A stretch of 64,000 bases of DNA from Aphrophora alni (taxonomy: Eukaryota > Arthropoda > Insecta > Hemiptera > Aphrophoridae), in contig OY740774.1 in assembly GCA_963513935.1 (NCBI GenBank), positions 88,616,385 through 88,680,384 of the forward strand. Reading direction: 5' to 3'. The position numbers and the translations under genes were made by a program. Positions within the stretch are counted from its first letter, which is position 1. Each line of letters begins with the position of its first letter. Of the stretch, positions 34,036 through 43,960 are shown piece after piece. The notes beneath the pieces were generated by a model. It searched no databases. It saw only the letters and a list, made by a program, of their open reading frames with translations, and had not been told where the DNA came from.

Positions 34036-34130
34036 AGTTTGAAGACAAAGCATTTTTGTACAAATGTTGTAATCTTGTCATGTCCGAAACCACCTCCCAC
34101 AGTTTGTTACATTTACTTATTGAACACTGT
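33307..34130. mobile_element. Long imperfect foldback element
   Basis: The two halves are inverted, diverged copies meeting near 33,690. Landmarks are ACGGAATGTTTTATAATATTAG against its counterpart near 33,935-33,960, and AACTAATTCTTGG near 33,626 against CCAAGAATTAG near 33,752. The ends are CAGAATGTGTAGTAAG and a CACTGTATA right end. A 31-base A tract (34,004-34,034) interrupts the right arm. Frames of 117 and 82 codons on the minus strand are arm products. Confidence 0.65.
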
Positions 34131-34486
34131 ATATATTGATACCAAATAAACAACTATACAAAACATGAAATCCCTTAAGAACTAATATTTTCATTAACTA
34201 ACAAAATTAAGTCATCAAATGTAGAAACTACTTAGATTCAGACAACTTACGTAATCTGTTCAACTATTGTCTTTTTGTGAGAATTTGTGAAAGATATTTT
34301 GTCATCTAAGAAAGGAAAACAATAAGAAATAGTGATAATTTTTCATGTTTCTAGTTAGGGTAACCTAACCTCAAATTATATTATTTAAAAAATTCAGCTG
34401 TTATGTTGAAATGTTTTAAACTTGTAAATAACAGACAGCTGATTTGTATATCCTATGGTGACAATTAGTAAGTTTTAGTTCGTTTT

Positions 34487-34489
<3 letters not shown>
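34131..34489. other. Unassigned spacer
   Basis: AT-rich; a GGGTAACCTAACCTC stretch near 34,358 is too short to call a telomere-like repeat. Confidence 0.4.

Positions 34490-34540
<51 letters not shown>
34490..34540. repeat. (TG)25 microsatellite
   Basis: Uninterrupted TG alternation of about 50 bp. Confidence 0.97.
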
Positions 34541-34541
<1 letters not shown>

Positions 34542-35093
34542 TAGTTAATGCAAAGTTTTAGCATAGTTTATTGTTACGAATGACAGTTTGGAAAGTGAAT
34601 TATAAATGCACCAGCGAGTCGGTGACGTTTAGTGTGATGTGAATTTAGTACTCACGGTAGGCTTAACTGCTATCAGTTGTTTATTGTTTAATTTACGACT
34701 TGTAGTCGAGAGAAGCGAACGATATACTGTAAAAGTGTCCCCTCCTTCTCTTCTTCAGAACTATTGGGAAGCTTTAATTCTTATCCTCATTTTTGTAGAC
34801 TGCTCTCGTCGGGAGTATTTATTTTTGTATATTCTATTCAGTGGTGATTCTTACATGTAGGATGTGAGGGATCATCCTACAATTACAGAAAAAAGATAGT
34901 ATACATTTTTGTATAGATTAAATTGAGAACTGTTAAGTATATGTACAGACAACATTTTAATATATTTTGTTGTATATGTGTGTGGGGGGATATGTGTTTT
35001 GTTCAAAATTTTAACAGTTTTGAATAAAACCATTTGTGTGATTATTTCATCAAATATGTATTCATATTTTAATAATGTTATATTAATTACAAC
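34541..35093. other. Spacer with a family M end
   Basis: 34,855-34,890 has CATGTAGGATGTGAGGG and ATCATCCTACA, the M terminus, which can form a TAGGATG/CATCCTA hairpin. A 73-codon plus-strand frame at 34,639-34,860 stops at this end and is not recognised. Confidence 0.45.
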
Positions 35094-35360
35094 AAATCAA
35101 ATAATACGCATCTTTTTTAAAAATTACAGTACAACGTGAATCCCCCACAAATAAAGTAAGCACTATGTAAGTTAATCTAAAAATAGTTTTATACAGCTGT
35201 TATAAATTCTTTAAAAAAAATTTGAGAATTAAAACCGTTTAATTTTCCGAGATGTAAAGCAACCAATCACAACACAACTTGAATCCACAAAATAAAGTAA
35301 GTTGAAAAATAATGTAAAACATCTATTATAAATTCTCAAACAAAACAATAAAATAAAACT
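35094..35360. repeat. Two of three diverged ~120-bp repeats
   Basis: 35,094-35,225 and 35,256-35,360, with a third at 36,540-36,665. All have GTGAATCC or TTGAATCC, ACAAATAAAGTAAG or AAATAAAGTAAG, and TTATAAATTCT. They flank the Helitron remnant on both sides. Confidence 0.65.
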
Positions 35361-35559
35361 TTTTTTTTCTGTTTTTTTTCCATTACTGTTGAGACCGATG
35401 GTTCTTGGTGGAATTCCATGTTTAAAGATAATAAAACACAATACAGCCATACAGCCTCGTCAATGCCTTAGCAGGCGAAACCATTGGTCGGCTAGACTAA
35501 TAAAAAGTGGATAGTACAAAATAAAAAATTGTGTTTTATTATCTTTAAAAATAAAACGT

Positions 35560-35815
35560 ATTTGAAAATTTATAACAGCTGTTTCAAATTATTTTTGTTG
35601 CGAAACATTTTATTTATCATAACAGGCATGTTAAATATTTTGAATAAATTTATAACAAAATAAGTGTTTCCAAGGTAATTGATAATATTCAGCAAATCTA
35701 CAGGTAGCACTTTTATTTGACACCTCAGTCATTCAAATCAGCCCTATAGTAAATAAATAAATACGCGACTGGCCCAGAAATTCCTTAGCGAATTACACAT
35801 AAGACTTTTAACCCT
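35560..35815. repeat. Flanking repeat, left copy
   Basis: Landmarks AATAAGTGTTTCC, GACTGGCCCAGAAA and TCCTTAGCGAATTA recur at 36,690-36,850. The pair sits either side of the Helitron remnant. Confidence 0.7.
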
Positions 35816-36330
35816 CTTTCTCTAATTGTATTTCGTTATATAATCTGATGTATGGGTTCGCAATCTTTCAGAACTTGACGGAAAACCTTAAGTGTGTCAC
35901 GTTCCATTCCTCTATTTGCAGGGTGGCTCAATCTATTATTGGCCTCAATTCTTTCCATCATGTATAAGTGACCTGAAGGGTGGCAGAATACCGGTACGAA
36001 GTTATAAAGTGGTTATTGTGCGGTAGACGGCACCGTGTATTCTAAAACAGTAAGGGGCCACACTAGGAGTCATTTCAACGTCGGCTCCAAATGTAGTGAA
36101 GGGCAGTGTGTTATTGTAGCTCCTGATGTTTTACAGATAATGTCGTGAAAGTGGTGCATCACTGTTAAATAGATTTTGTAAGTCTGGATGGCCCTGGGGT
36201 ATATCTATCCTTACTATCCCTTGGTGACAACACAATGAGGTACTACCAATCTCACAATGGAACATCAAAGCACTGCGATATCTACATTCATCAGAAAGAT
36301 CGCCAAAATATGGATTGTTAATTTCAAATG
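35808..36330 (-). pseudogene. Helitron Rep/helicase remnant (N-terminal part)
   Basis: Read on the minus strand across at least one frameshift and several stops. In order: a CRYRSALMF...LCCHQG cysteine-containing segment (about 36,230-36,300), SYNNTLPFTTFGAD (36,075-36,120), PYCFRIHGAVYRT (36,015-36,055), then GHLYMMERIEANNRL (35,928-35,975) and FRQVLKDCEPIHQ (35,858-35,895). This succession fits the region ahead of the Rep domain in animal Helitron proteins. It is identified from memory of the family. The Rep nuclease and helicase parts are absent. Helitrons move by rolling-circle replication; this copy is dead. Confidence 0.7.
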
Positions 36331-36539
36331 AACATGCAATTTAAAAATAATGTTGAGGTTTATGTTGGGATCAAAAAGTTGAACCTGTTGGTTTAGTTCA
36401 CGATTCAGTGCATTTAGATTGGCATTTTCTCGTTGATCAGTAAGTGTTGGACGGTTTCCTGTATTTTGTTTTACACTGTGTCTAATTGAGGTCACACATT
36501 AACAATAAGCCATATAAACCAATAACTTATGCCAGATGT

Positions 36540-36850
36540 AAGTAATCAATCACACCACCCTTAACGTGAATCCGCACAAATAAAGTAAGCAGTATATTAG
36601 ATTGTCTAAACATAATTTTAAACAGCTGTTATAAATTCTCAAACAAAATAATAAAATAAAATTAATCAGGGATGTTATTTAAATGATAAATTTATTACAG
36701 AATAAGTGTTTCCTAGGAAAATAAATACCGGCAAACCTGCAGGTAACACTGTTTAATTTTACACATCAATCATTAAAATTTGCCCTGTGGTAAAGAAATA
36801 CGTGACTGGCACAGAAACTCCTTAGCGAATTAAATATAAGATTTTGGTGG
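36540..36850. repeat. Third ~120-bp repeat plus flanking repeat, right copy
   Basis: 36,540-36,665 matches the repeats at 35.1-35.4 kb, and 36,690-36,850 matches 35,560-35,815. This shows the flanks of the Helitron remnant were duplicated as a block. Confidence 0.65.
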
Positions 36851-36858
36851 TCAAACAT

Positions 36859-38065
36859 AAAGATTAATAGTACAAAACAGAATTGTAAATAATAGAAAAT
36901 TGCAAAGATTAATTGTACAAAACAGAATTGTAAATAATAGAAAATTGCAAAGATTAATAGTACAAAACAGAATTGTAAATAATAGAAAATTGCAAAGATT
37001 AATTGTACAAAACAGAATTGTAAATAATAGAAAATTGCAAAGATTAATTGTACAAAACGGAATTGTAAATAATAGAAAATTGCAAAGATTAATTGTACAA
37101 AACGGAATTGTAAATAATAGAAAATTGCAAAGATTAATTGTACAAAACAGAATTGTAAATAATAGAAAATTGCAAAGATTAATTGTACAAAACAGAATTG
37201 TAAATAATAGAAAATTGCAAAGATTAATTGTACAAAACAGAATTGTAAATAATAGAAAATTGTAAAGATTAATTGTACAAAACAGAATTGTAAATAATAG
37301 AAAATTGCAAAGATTAATTGTACAAAACAGAATTGTAAATAATAGAAAATTGCAAAGATTAATTGTACAAAACAGAATTGTAAATAATAGAAAATTGCAA
37401 AGATTAATTGTACAAAACAGAATTGTAAATAATAGAAAATTGCAAAGATTAATTGTACAAAACAGAATTGTAAATAATAGAAAATTGCAAAGATTAATTG
37501 TACAAAACAGAATTGTAAATAATAGAAAATTGCAAAGATTAATTGTACAAAACAGAATTGTAAATAATAGAAAATTGCAAAGATTAATTGTACAAAACAG
37601 AATTGTAAATAATAGAAAATTGCAAAGATTAATTGTACAAAACAGAATTGTAAATAATAGAAAATTGCAAAGATTAATAGTACAAAACAGAATTGTAAAT
37701 AATAGAAAATTGCAAAGATTAATTGTACAAAACAGAATTGTAAATAATAGAAAATTGCAAAGATTAATTGTACAAAACAGAATTGTAAATAATAGAAAAT
37801 TGCAAAGATTAATTGTACAAAACAGAATTGTAAATAATAGAAAATTGCAAAGATTAATTGTACAAAACAGAATTGTAAATAATAGAAAATTGCAAAGATT
37901 AATTGTACAAAACAGAATTGTAAATAATAGAAAATTGCAAAGATTAATAGTACAAAACAGAATTGTAAATAATAGAAAATTGCAAAGATTAATTGTACAA
38001 AACAGAATTGTAAATAATAGAAAATTACAAAGATTAATTGTACAAAGCAGAATTACAAATGGAAT
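36859..38065. repeat. 45-bp minisatellite, ~27 units, open in one frame
   Basis: Units are 45 bp (AAAGATTAATTGTACAAAAC followed by AGAATTGTAAATAATAGAAA and ATTGC), almost identical. On the plus strand the array reads as a 15-residue repeat, LQRLIVQNRIVNNRK. It is open for 121 and then 262 codons, broken only by one C-to-T change that makes TAA at 37,263-37,265. Some units vary only at a silent site (ATT or ATA). No upstream start context, signal or domain supports a real protein. Confidence 0.95.
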
Positions 38066-38299
38066 AATGGCAAAAATAGTAAATGAACCTTGACTACCAT
38101 CATTAAAAACTCGATTGCAATTAATTTACGGTTGGGCGAGTTTATGTCACAAGAAAAGCAATCTCATGATCTATTTAAACTTTTAAAATTTCAAAATATT
38201 TTTTATACAATATTTCATTGGTTAAGGGAAAGACACTTCCATACCAACTACTTTCCCTTCAGATATCTTCTTCTTTGGCGCTACAGCTTTGACCTTCTC
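38066..38299. other. Unassigned spacer
   Basis: A 70-codon plus-strand frame (38,090-38,302) has no recognised relative. Confidence 0.4.
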
Positions 38300-38830
38300 T
38301 AATAATTACGGCACTTCGTCCTCCAGTTCCTTATATTGAGTGTTGATTGAATCCACACATCTCTTTCGTGGCTTACCTACAGGTCTCCTGCCTTTATTGC
38401 GTTCGACGGTACCTTTTTTTGAACTTCCCCCGTCGAACAATATATGTGACTTGCCCATTGTAGCAATCGAATTTTAATTACATGTAGGAGCTTCTTCAAA
38501 AATGCCATACAACTCGTTGTATCTTATTCTCTAACCATTTTCATTCCAGGTTCGAGAATTCTTCTTAAAATCACCCTCTCGATAGCATCAAGGAGTTTCT
38601 CTGCCCCTTGCTTGACTTTTCAGTTTTCACTCTCATATCTAATTAATATATTGCACAGGCGTATATTGTTTATTTTTCTATGTTTCATTGTGGTTAGCCA
38701 ACATAAAATGTCGCCTGACTTCTTGCAGCTCCCTACGGCCCGTGGTGAGGTTGGACCTCAGATAAGTAAAGTTTTCTACACTTGCCAGGTTGTGCTCATC
38801 AATGAATACGTTTTGACTGTTGTCCCATGA
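38300..38830 (-). pseudogene. LINE reverse-transcriptase C-terminal remnant
   Basis: Minus strand, with stops and shifts. SVENFTYLRSNLTT and ELQEVRRHFMLAN (38,671-38,790) match the post-thumb segment of non-LTR reverse transcriptases. RIRYNELYGIFEEAP, KSHILFDGG and RRPVGKPRKRCVDSI (38,340-38,540) match the C-terminal tail in the right order. The catalytic FADD-type core lies further upstream and is absent. Clade is not resolved; RTE- or CR1-like is possible. Confidence 0.65.
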
Positions 38831-38877
38831 GATATATAACTTATGTAGACAAATAAAGTAAATTATATTTTTAAAAA

Positions 38878-39030
38878 TAATATTTCAAGTGAAAAATATA
38901 AGACCTAGACTAGGAATTAAACCCAGGGACCTTTGGCTTCCCAGTATAGAGCGTACACTTCTCACTTTACTTTGATTTTTGTTGCAATTTTCGAGTTATC
39001 AAATTAATTGCCTCGTTACAAACGACATTG
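38878..39030 (-). mobile_element. tRNA-derived SINE-like copy, head deleted
   Basis: Direct partner of 39,127-39,330. On the minus strand GGGAAGC runs straight into AAAGGTCCCTGGG, skipping about 45 bp that hold the A-box-like part in the partner. Flank AAATAATATTTCAAGTG and tail GAGTTATCAAATTAATTGCC are shared. Confidence 0.6.
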
Positions 39031-39126
39031 AAATTAATATTTACTCAACTCGCAGCCCTTACATATGTATTTTGATTTTAATTTATTGATTTTAACACTT
39101 ATACTTTTTTTATACCAGCTAGTATT

Positions 39127-39330
39127 ACTAATTAAATAATATTTCAAGTAAAAAATATACTATCTAGATTGGCAATTGAACCCAGGACCTTTGATTTTAC
39201 CCGCAAATGCTCTATCAACTGAGTTATCCATCTTCGCTTCCCAGTATAGAGCGTACACTTCTCACTTCTCACTTTACTTTGATTTTTGTTGCAATTTTCG
39301 AGTTATCAAATAATTTACCTCATTACTTTC
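39127..39330 (-). mobile_element. tRNA-derived SINE-like copy
   Basis: The minus strand at 39,163-39,238 reads like a tRNA: GATAACTCAGTTGATAGAGC as D-arm with a degenerate A box, an anticodon-arm-like middle, and CTGGGTTCAATTG as T-arm with a B box (GGTTCAATT). Seven-base ends pair partly. It is flanked by the same sequences as the 38.9 kb copy. A pol III promoter is plausible by analogy with tRNA SINEs. Confidence 0.6.
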
Positions 39331-39337
39331 TTTTTAG

Positions 39338-39342
<5 letters not shown>

Positions 39343-39382
<40 letters not shown>
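39343..39382. repeat. (TA)20 microsatellite
   Basis: Pure TA alternation. Confidence 0.95.
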
Positions 39383-39385
<3 letters not shown>

Positions 39386-40012
39386 TAGACACTTTTACAT
39401 AATAACGTGACGAATAATTTTAGTCAATATTTGTTTTTTTGTGCGAAAGTTAATGCATAAAAATTAACAAAATCTGTGTTATTATATTTTATCTATATGG
39501 GTCAAGGCAAAGGATTTCCTTGAGAGGACACACTTCTTCCGCTGTGCTAATGGTTTATCCGACACGTCAAGGAAAAACACGTTTATAAATATCATTTGTA
39601 TCCTGTTTGGACATTAATGCATTTTAATAATTATAGACACACCTCTCCATTGTGAATTTTAAGACTGAAATTCATGACATGCCAACAAGAATATTTTTGA
39701 TAGTTTTATACTCATATAGTAAAGCAGTAATGAATTGTTGATTTTAAAACACGCAGGTTGTAGGCTGCTGTTGGAGAAAAAAATAGGCACAACTAAAATA
39801 CATTAATAGTATATGTTTATAATAATACATCTCAATATTGGTCATATAATAATAATAATTAGCAACGAGATTTATATAATTAACTTTCTCATTACCTGTA
39901 TTTTAGTAAATCTTATTACCATTACCTGTTAACAAATACTATTAAAAACGTAAGAATTGGGCTATAAAATAAGGAACGCCCATTGGCTATCAACGCGCAT
40001 GTCATCTCAAAG
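39383..40012. other. Mostly unassigned, ending in family M sequence
   Basis: 39,845-39,950 (TTAGCAACGAG, CATTACCTGTATTTTAG) resembles 61,650-61,745 and 55,245-55,300 and may be the outer part of the M copy that continues at 40.0 kb. Confidence 0.45.
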
Positions 40013-40036
40013 TTTAAATAGCACATTACTATAAGG

Positions 40037-40578
40037 GTCGCCACAGATCTTAACCGATGAATCAGCGCTACTAGCCATTCTGAAACAGCGAACCAGCGCC
40101 AGCGGTCCGCGCTTCAGGCTATAATACGGCAAAACGGAGTAATCCAGAGCGGTGAGCGCGTTGTCTTTTACACGTTCCTAGACCTTTTGAGAATAATAAA
40201 ACTACAATGAAACTTATATATGCCTTTTCTGTATGAATTTTCGCATACAACGGTATAAATATATTTTAGTTTTAAAATTAGACTATGTGTAATTTTTAAT
40301 AATGAAAAATATTAGAAAATTGAAACAAAATGACATGAAAAAGTCAGTAAGCGAGAACTTTTTTTATTTTTGTGGTAGAAACAAACTTCCAGCGAGAAAG
40401 TTGTAGCAAATTAGTTGATCTTTAAAATGTATTTGAAAATATCTTTGACAGAACTTTGTTCAATACTCCGATGTAAATAACCGCTATGTTCAGTTCTACG
40501 CGCACCGTAACCAAGGTTTTTAGGAAAGTACCAGCACTCCTCCCCTCGCCTAACCATCAGTCAAGATCCGTGGCGACC
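40037..40578. mobile_element. hAT-like MITE
   Basis: Inverted ends GTCGCCACAGATCTT and its counterpart AAGATCCGTGGCGAC, with homology extending about 35 bp (GATGAATCAGCG against CGCCTAACCATC). Flanks ACTATAAG and TTTATAAC match at 5 of 8 positions, a possible aged 8-bp duplication of hAT type. The superfamily is tentative, but insertion is supported by the uninterrupted site at 27.66 kb. No transposase. Confidence 0.75.
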
Positions 40579-40698
40579 TTTATAACAGTTTAGGCGAGAA
40601 CGAAAACTACATTCTCAATGTCCTACTCTATATCAATCGACGCGAACGCACCTTGGCTCAATTGATCGAGGATGTTTTTCGATGTCCTATATGACAAT

Positions 40699-40912
40699 AT
40701 ACAGTATATTTCCCCTTGAGGTTTAAAGGCGAAAAACCATTCAGTCGTCATCGCCTTATAAAAAAAAGAAGTAAAGAACATGAAATAATGACTCCTAGCT
40801 CTTGAATTCTCTTATAGCCTCAAGAGAGACCTAACTCAAGACTACACGAAGAAATGTGTAGATTCAACGGTATTGCCACACACCAGTACTCACTTTGATG
40901 AGCCCCTTAAGA
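40699..40912 (+). mobile_element. Nested LINE 3'-end insertion (family J)
   Basis: Sense-strand J module flanked by TATATGACAAT (40,688-40,698) and TACATGACAAT (40,913-40,923), one mismatch. It is the same insertion as at 27,303-27,541, so it predates the duplication of the host repeat. Confidence 0.8.
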
Positions 40913-41020
40913 TACATGACAATAAATGAAGCACACCACCTGTGCACTGGAGAAAAATCCCAAAAAGCTGGCCAAAGTTCAAAATATTAAGTTACTTATA
41001 GGCAATTTTTATTATTGGTT

Positions 41021-42014
41021 AGAGTGATATTCAAAGTGTCACATTCCGCAATTCGATAAGGGCGTTAGCTTATACCTGCGCTTCAGCATCAATTCACAAG
41101 TGACACTAACGTCAGAGCTACAGAAAGGCCAGTATTTAACGGTTCCTTTAAAGCACGTGTAACTTTGTGCAGTGTTGTCCGATTTTCATAACGCAAAATG
41201 GATTCATATCATGACGGCATATAGACTATTTACAAGTGTTAGAAAAATCATTTAAAATATATAAAACCTTTGTTTTAGAAATGTTACTGTTTGTAAATTG
41301 AAAAAATTGTTAACAATTTTCTATCTTTAAATATGGAATAGGTTGTAAATCCAGCATAATTCCGCAACGAAATTTATAGGGATTATAGTCTGTAACATTA
41401 TGTAATGAATCGTGAAAAAATAGCTGTCAAAAACTGCCATTCTGCAAATCTTGCAGGTTTTTGCACGAGTAAGTAGAAATGTCATTTAAGAAAAATGCTT
41501 AATTCGACTATTTCTAATTCATTTAACTAGAAAACATGTTATATATATAAATATAAAATTCCTATATGTAATAAATTTTGATTAATATACCGTATCTAAC
41601 AATAACATGTTTGAAAACATTAAGATTCTAACAGTTCATAGTAATTGAATCTCGATAGAATTAAGGTGAACTTTCATATCGACTTTTTGAATACTTAAAC
41701 TTGTAATAAAAAGTTATGTAGGCCTATAGTAATACTGAAAATCTATATCTATACCTTACTAAAAATAGGATTTTTTTATATTTAAGTAATTATGATTTTA
41801 ATAGTACATAGATAGGTTTAAGGTCAGTACCGACATTCACCTTTCATTTTCTTACGTTTACAAATAATAATATTAATTATATAATTATAATAATATTACA
41901 ATAATTATATTATAATAAATTATTTTAATTATTAAATATTATAAAATTAATTTTTAATTCTTATTTAATATTAATCAACACGATTGATAAACACAAACAA
42001 ATATAGTGACATTT
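41021..42014. other. Unassigned region with an extreme AT stretch
   Basis: 41,865-41,965 is almost pure A and T (ATAATATTAATTATATAATT-like). No gene is recognised. Confidence 0.5.
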
Positions 42015-42858
42015 ATTTGTACAATTGTATATATACAGTACATTAGTTGATGGCCCCAGTTTCACCTGGGAGATAATTGAGATAGTTTTATAAACAAATA
42101 ATTTTTTTAGCACAACCCTAATGGTGGTGCTATGGAAATAAATTATGCCCAAACACACCAATTTTGATCAAAATCGATCCGTAAATAACAAAGATATGAT
42201 ATTTGTTTTAGAGGTAAAAACACCCTTGGAGTGGAACATTTTCAAAACCCTTTCTTAGTATGCATTTCCAGACCTACCCCAAACCATGTTAAAAAATTCA
42301 TAACTCTAGGCTTCTTGGACCTAGAGATATGTTTTAGGGGTAAAAAAACACCCTTGGAGTGGAACATTTTCAAAACCCTTTCTTAGTACGCGTCTACAGA
42401 CCTACCCCAAACCGTATTAAAAATTCATATCTCTAGGCTTCTTGGATCTAGAGATATGTTTTGGGGTAAAAAACACCCTTGTAGTGGAACATTTTCAAAA
42501 CCTTTTCTTAGTACACGTCTACAGACTTACCGCAAACCATATTAAAAACTCCATACATCTAGGCTTCTTGAATCTAGAGATATGTTTTGGGGTAAAAAAC
42601 ACCCTTGGAGTGGAACATTTTCAAAACCCTTTCTTAGTACGCGTCTACAGACCTACCCCAAACCATATTAAAAACTCCATACCTCTAGGCTTCTTGGATC
42701 CAGAGATATGTTTAGGGGTAAAAAAAACTTTGGAGTGGAACATTATCAAAACCCTTTCTTAATACGCGTCTACAAACCTACCCCAAACCATGCTAAAAAA
42801 ATCATAGTTCTAGGCTTCTTGGATCCAGAGATTTCGTGATCAGTCAGTGGGTTTTTGA
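42015..42858 (+). repeat. Dispersed repeat with five internal ~122-bp tandem units
   Basis: Inverted relative of 23,276-23,755. Units are marked by GGAGTGGAACATTTTCAAAA, with the fifth changed near its start, at roughly 42,237, 42,356, 42,481 (GTAGTGG), 42,607 and 42,733. A 106-codon plus-strand frame runs through them. Single-copy flanks are CATAGCACCACC (inverted) and GATTTCGTGATCAGTCAG. Confidence 0.88.
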
Positions 42859-43599
42859 TTTTAATGTATATAGATTTTAATATTGCAAACGTATTTACTA
42901 CCGGTACACTGTAAAAAGAGTTGAGCGAAGTTACGAAATATTTGAAGTAAACCCGTTGCCATCAAATTTGTCGTCGAATTTCGATTATTACGTAAAATTT
43001 GTTTGTTAAATTTATAGCTAATATAAGATTGTGTTTCTAAATCTGTTTTGTGCAATCGCCATCAACAATACACAAGTCTTTTTTTATAATTTTATGTGCG
43101 AATTGTTATGATGCAATCGAACATAGTTTTTACTTTTTATACGAGAGTAAAATTTTTCTAAAATGCTTCTTAATTTAGAAATACTAATTTTTATATATAA
43201 ATCTGTATTGTCCAATCGCTTTGTTGTTTGATAAACAATATAAATAATCCGAGGAAGCATTATTTGAAGTTATGAAATTGCTTTTATTGAATAATTATTT
43301 TTGTCAGTTTTCGATGTTAATTATTCTTCAAATTCCGCAGTAAACGTAAAATATGAAGTAACATTTTACGAATTTCACGTAAATACAAATCTTTTTTTAC
43401 AGTTTATGTTTGTTACAAAAGAATTAGCTGAGATAGTAGTGGACCGCGGTAAAGAAATTTTACTTTATTTTTTGAATATTTAGTCCGCCATATTGGTTCC
43501 GTCATTCTTTTCAATTTTACCGTTGAGTCGTAATTAGCAACCTCAACTCTGTCGGGAAGTCTCGGAGATCATCTTAAAATTGTTGAACACTGTGACTAT
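42859..43599. other. Unassigned AT-rich region
   Basis: Short frames only; nothing recognised. Confidence 0.45.
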
Positions 43600-43960
43600 C
43601 CAACATTGATACTTTTTACCATTTACATTAATGTTTACTTCTCTTTTAATGTTTACAGAAATTTATACAATTAGTAAAAATAATTAGTAAATCCCATTAA
43701 ATTATTTAAAATAACTAACAGACATTTACCGGAGTTTGGCATTATGTAAAGTATTAAAATCTTAAGCGATGACGAAAACTACATCCTCAATATCGTACAT
43801 TTAAGTAGAAATTGGCGATTCAGCGAGGTGGATTTTAATATCCTACACGACAATAAATAAAGCAAGCAGAGTAGGAACCTCTCCAGTGGGGAGATGGAAC
43901 TAACTCCGCCAGAAAGTCTCATAGGATATCTTAAACTTCCTGAACCTTGAGACCTCTGGT
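43600..43960. repeat. Family M relative without the J insertion
   Basis: 43,767-43,800 (GACGAAAACTACATCCTCAA) and 43,841-43,880 (CCTACACGACAATAAATAAA) match the 40.6-40.95 kb copy, but the LINE fragment is absent between them. This is a pre-insertion relative. Confidence 0.6.

Larger units (their letters stand above)
40013..41020 (+). mobile_element. Family M copy interrupted by a MITE and a LINE fragment
   Basis: Inverted counterpart of 27,200-27,676. The host repeat is split: 40,013-40,036 ends AATAGCACATTACTAT, and it resumes at about 40,586 with AGTTTAGGCGAGAACG. In the 27.6 kb copy these two parts are continuous. A family J fragment lies at 40,699-40,912. Confidence 0.8.

Noticed and set aside
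34350..34380. Telomere-like repeat GGGTAACCTAACCTC
   Set aside because: Only two partial units; too short to separate from chance.
36900..38093. A repeat-protein gene of 121 plus 262 codons
   Set aside because: Unit length divisible by three keeps any recently expanded array open. No promoter, signal or domain is visible, so it is annotated as a minisatellite only.
39163..39238. Functional tRNA gene
   Set aside because: Acceptor stem pairs only partly, the anticodon arm is poor, and the sequence lies in a repeated unit with a second truncated copy; a SINE head fits better.
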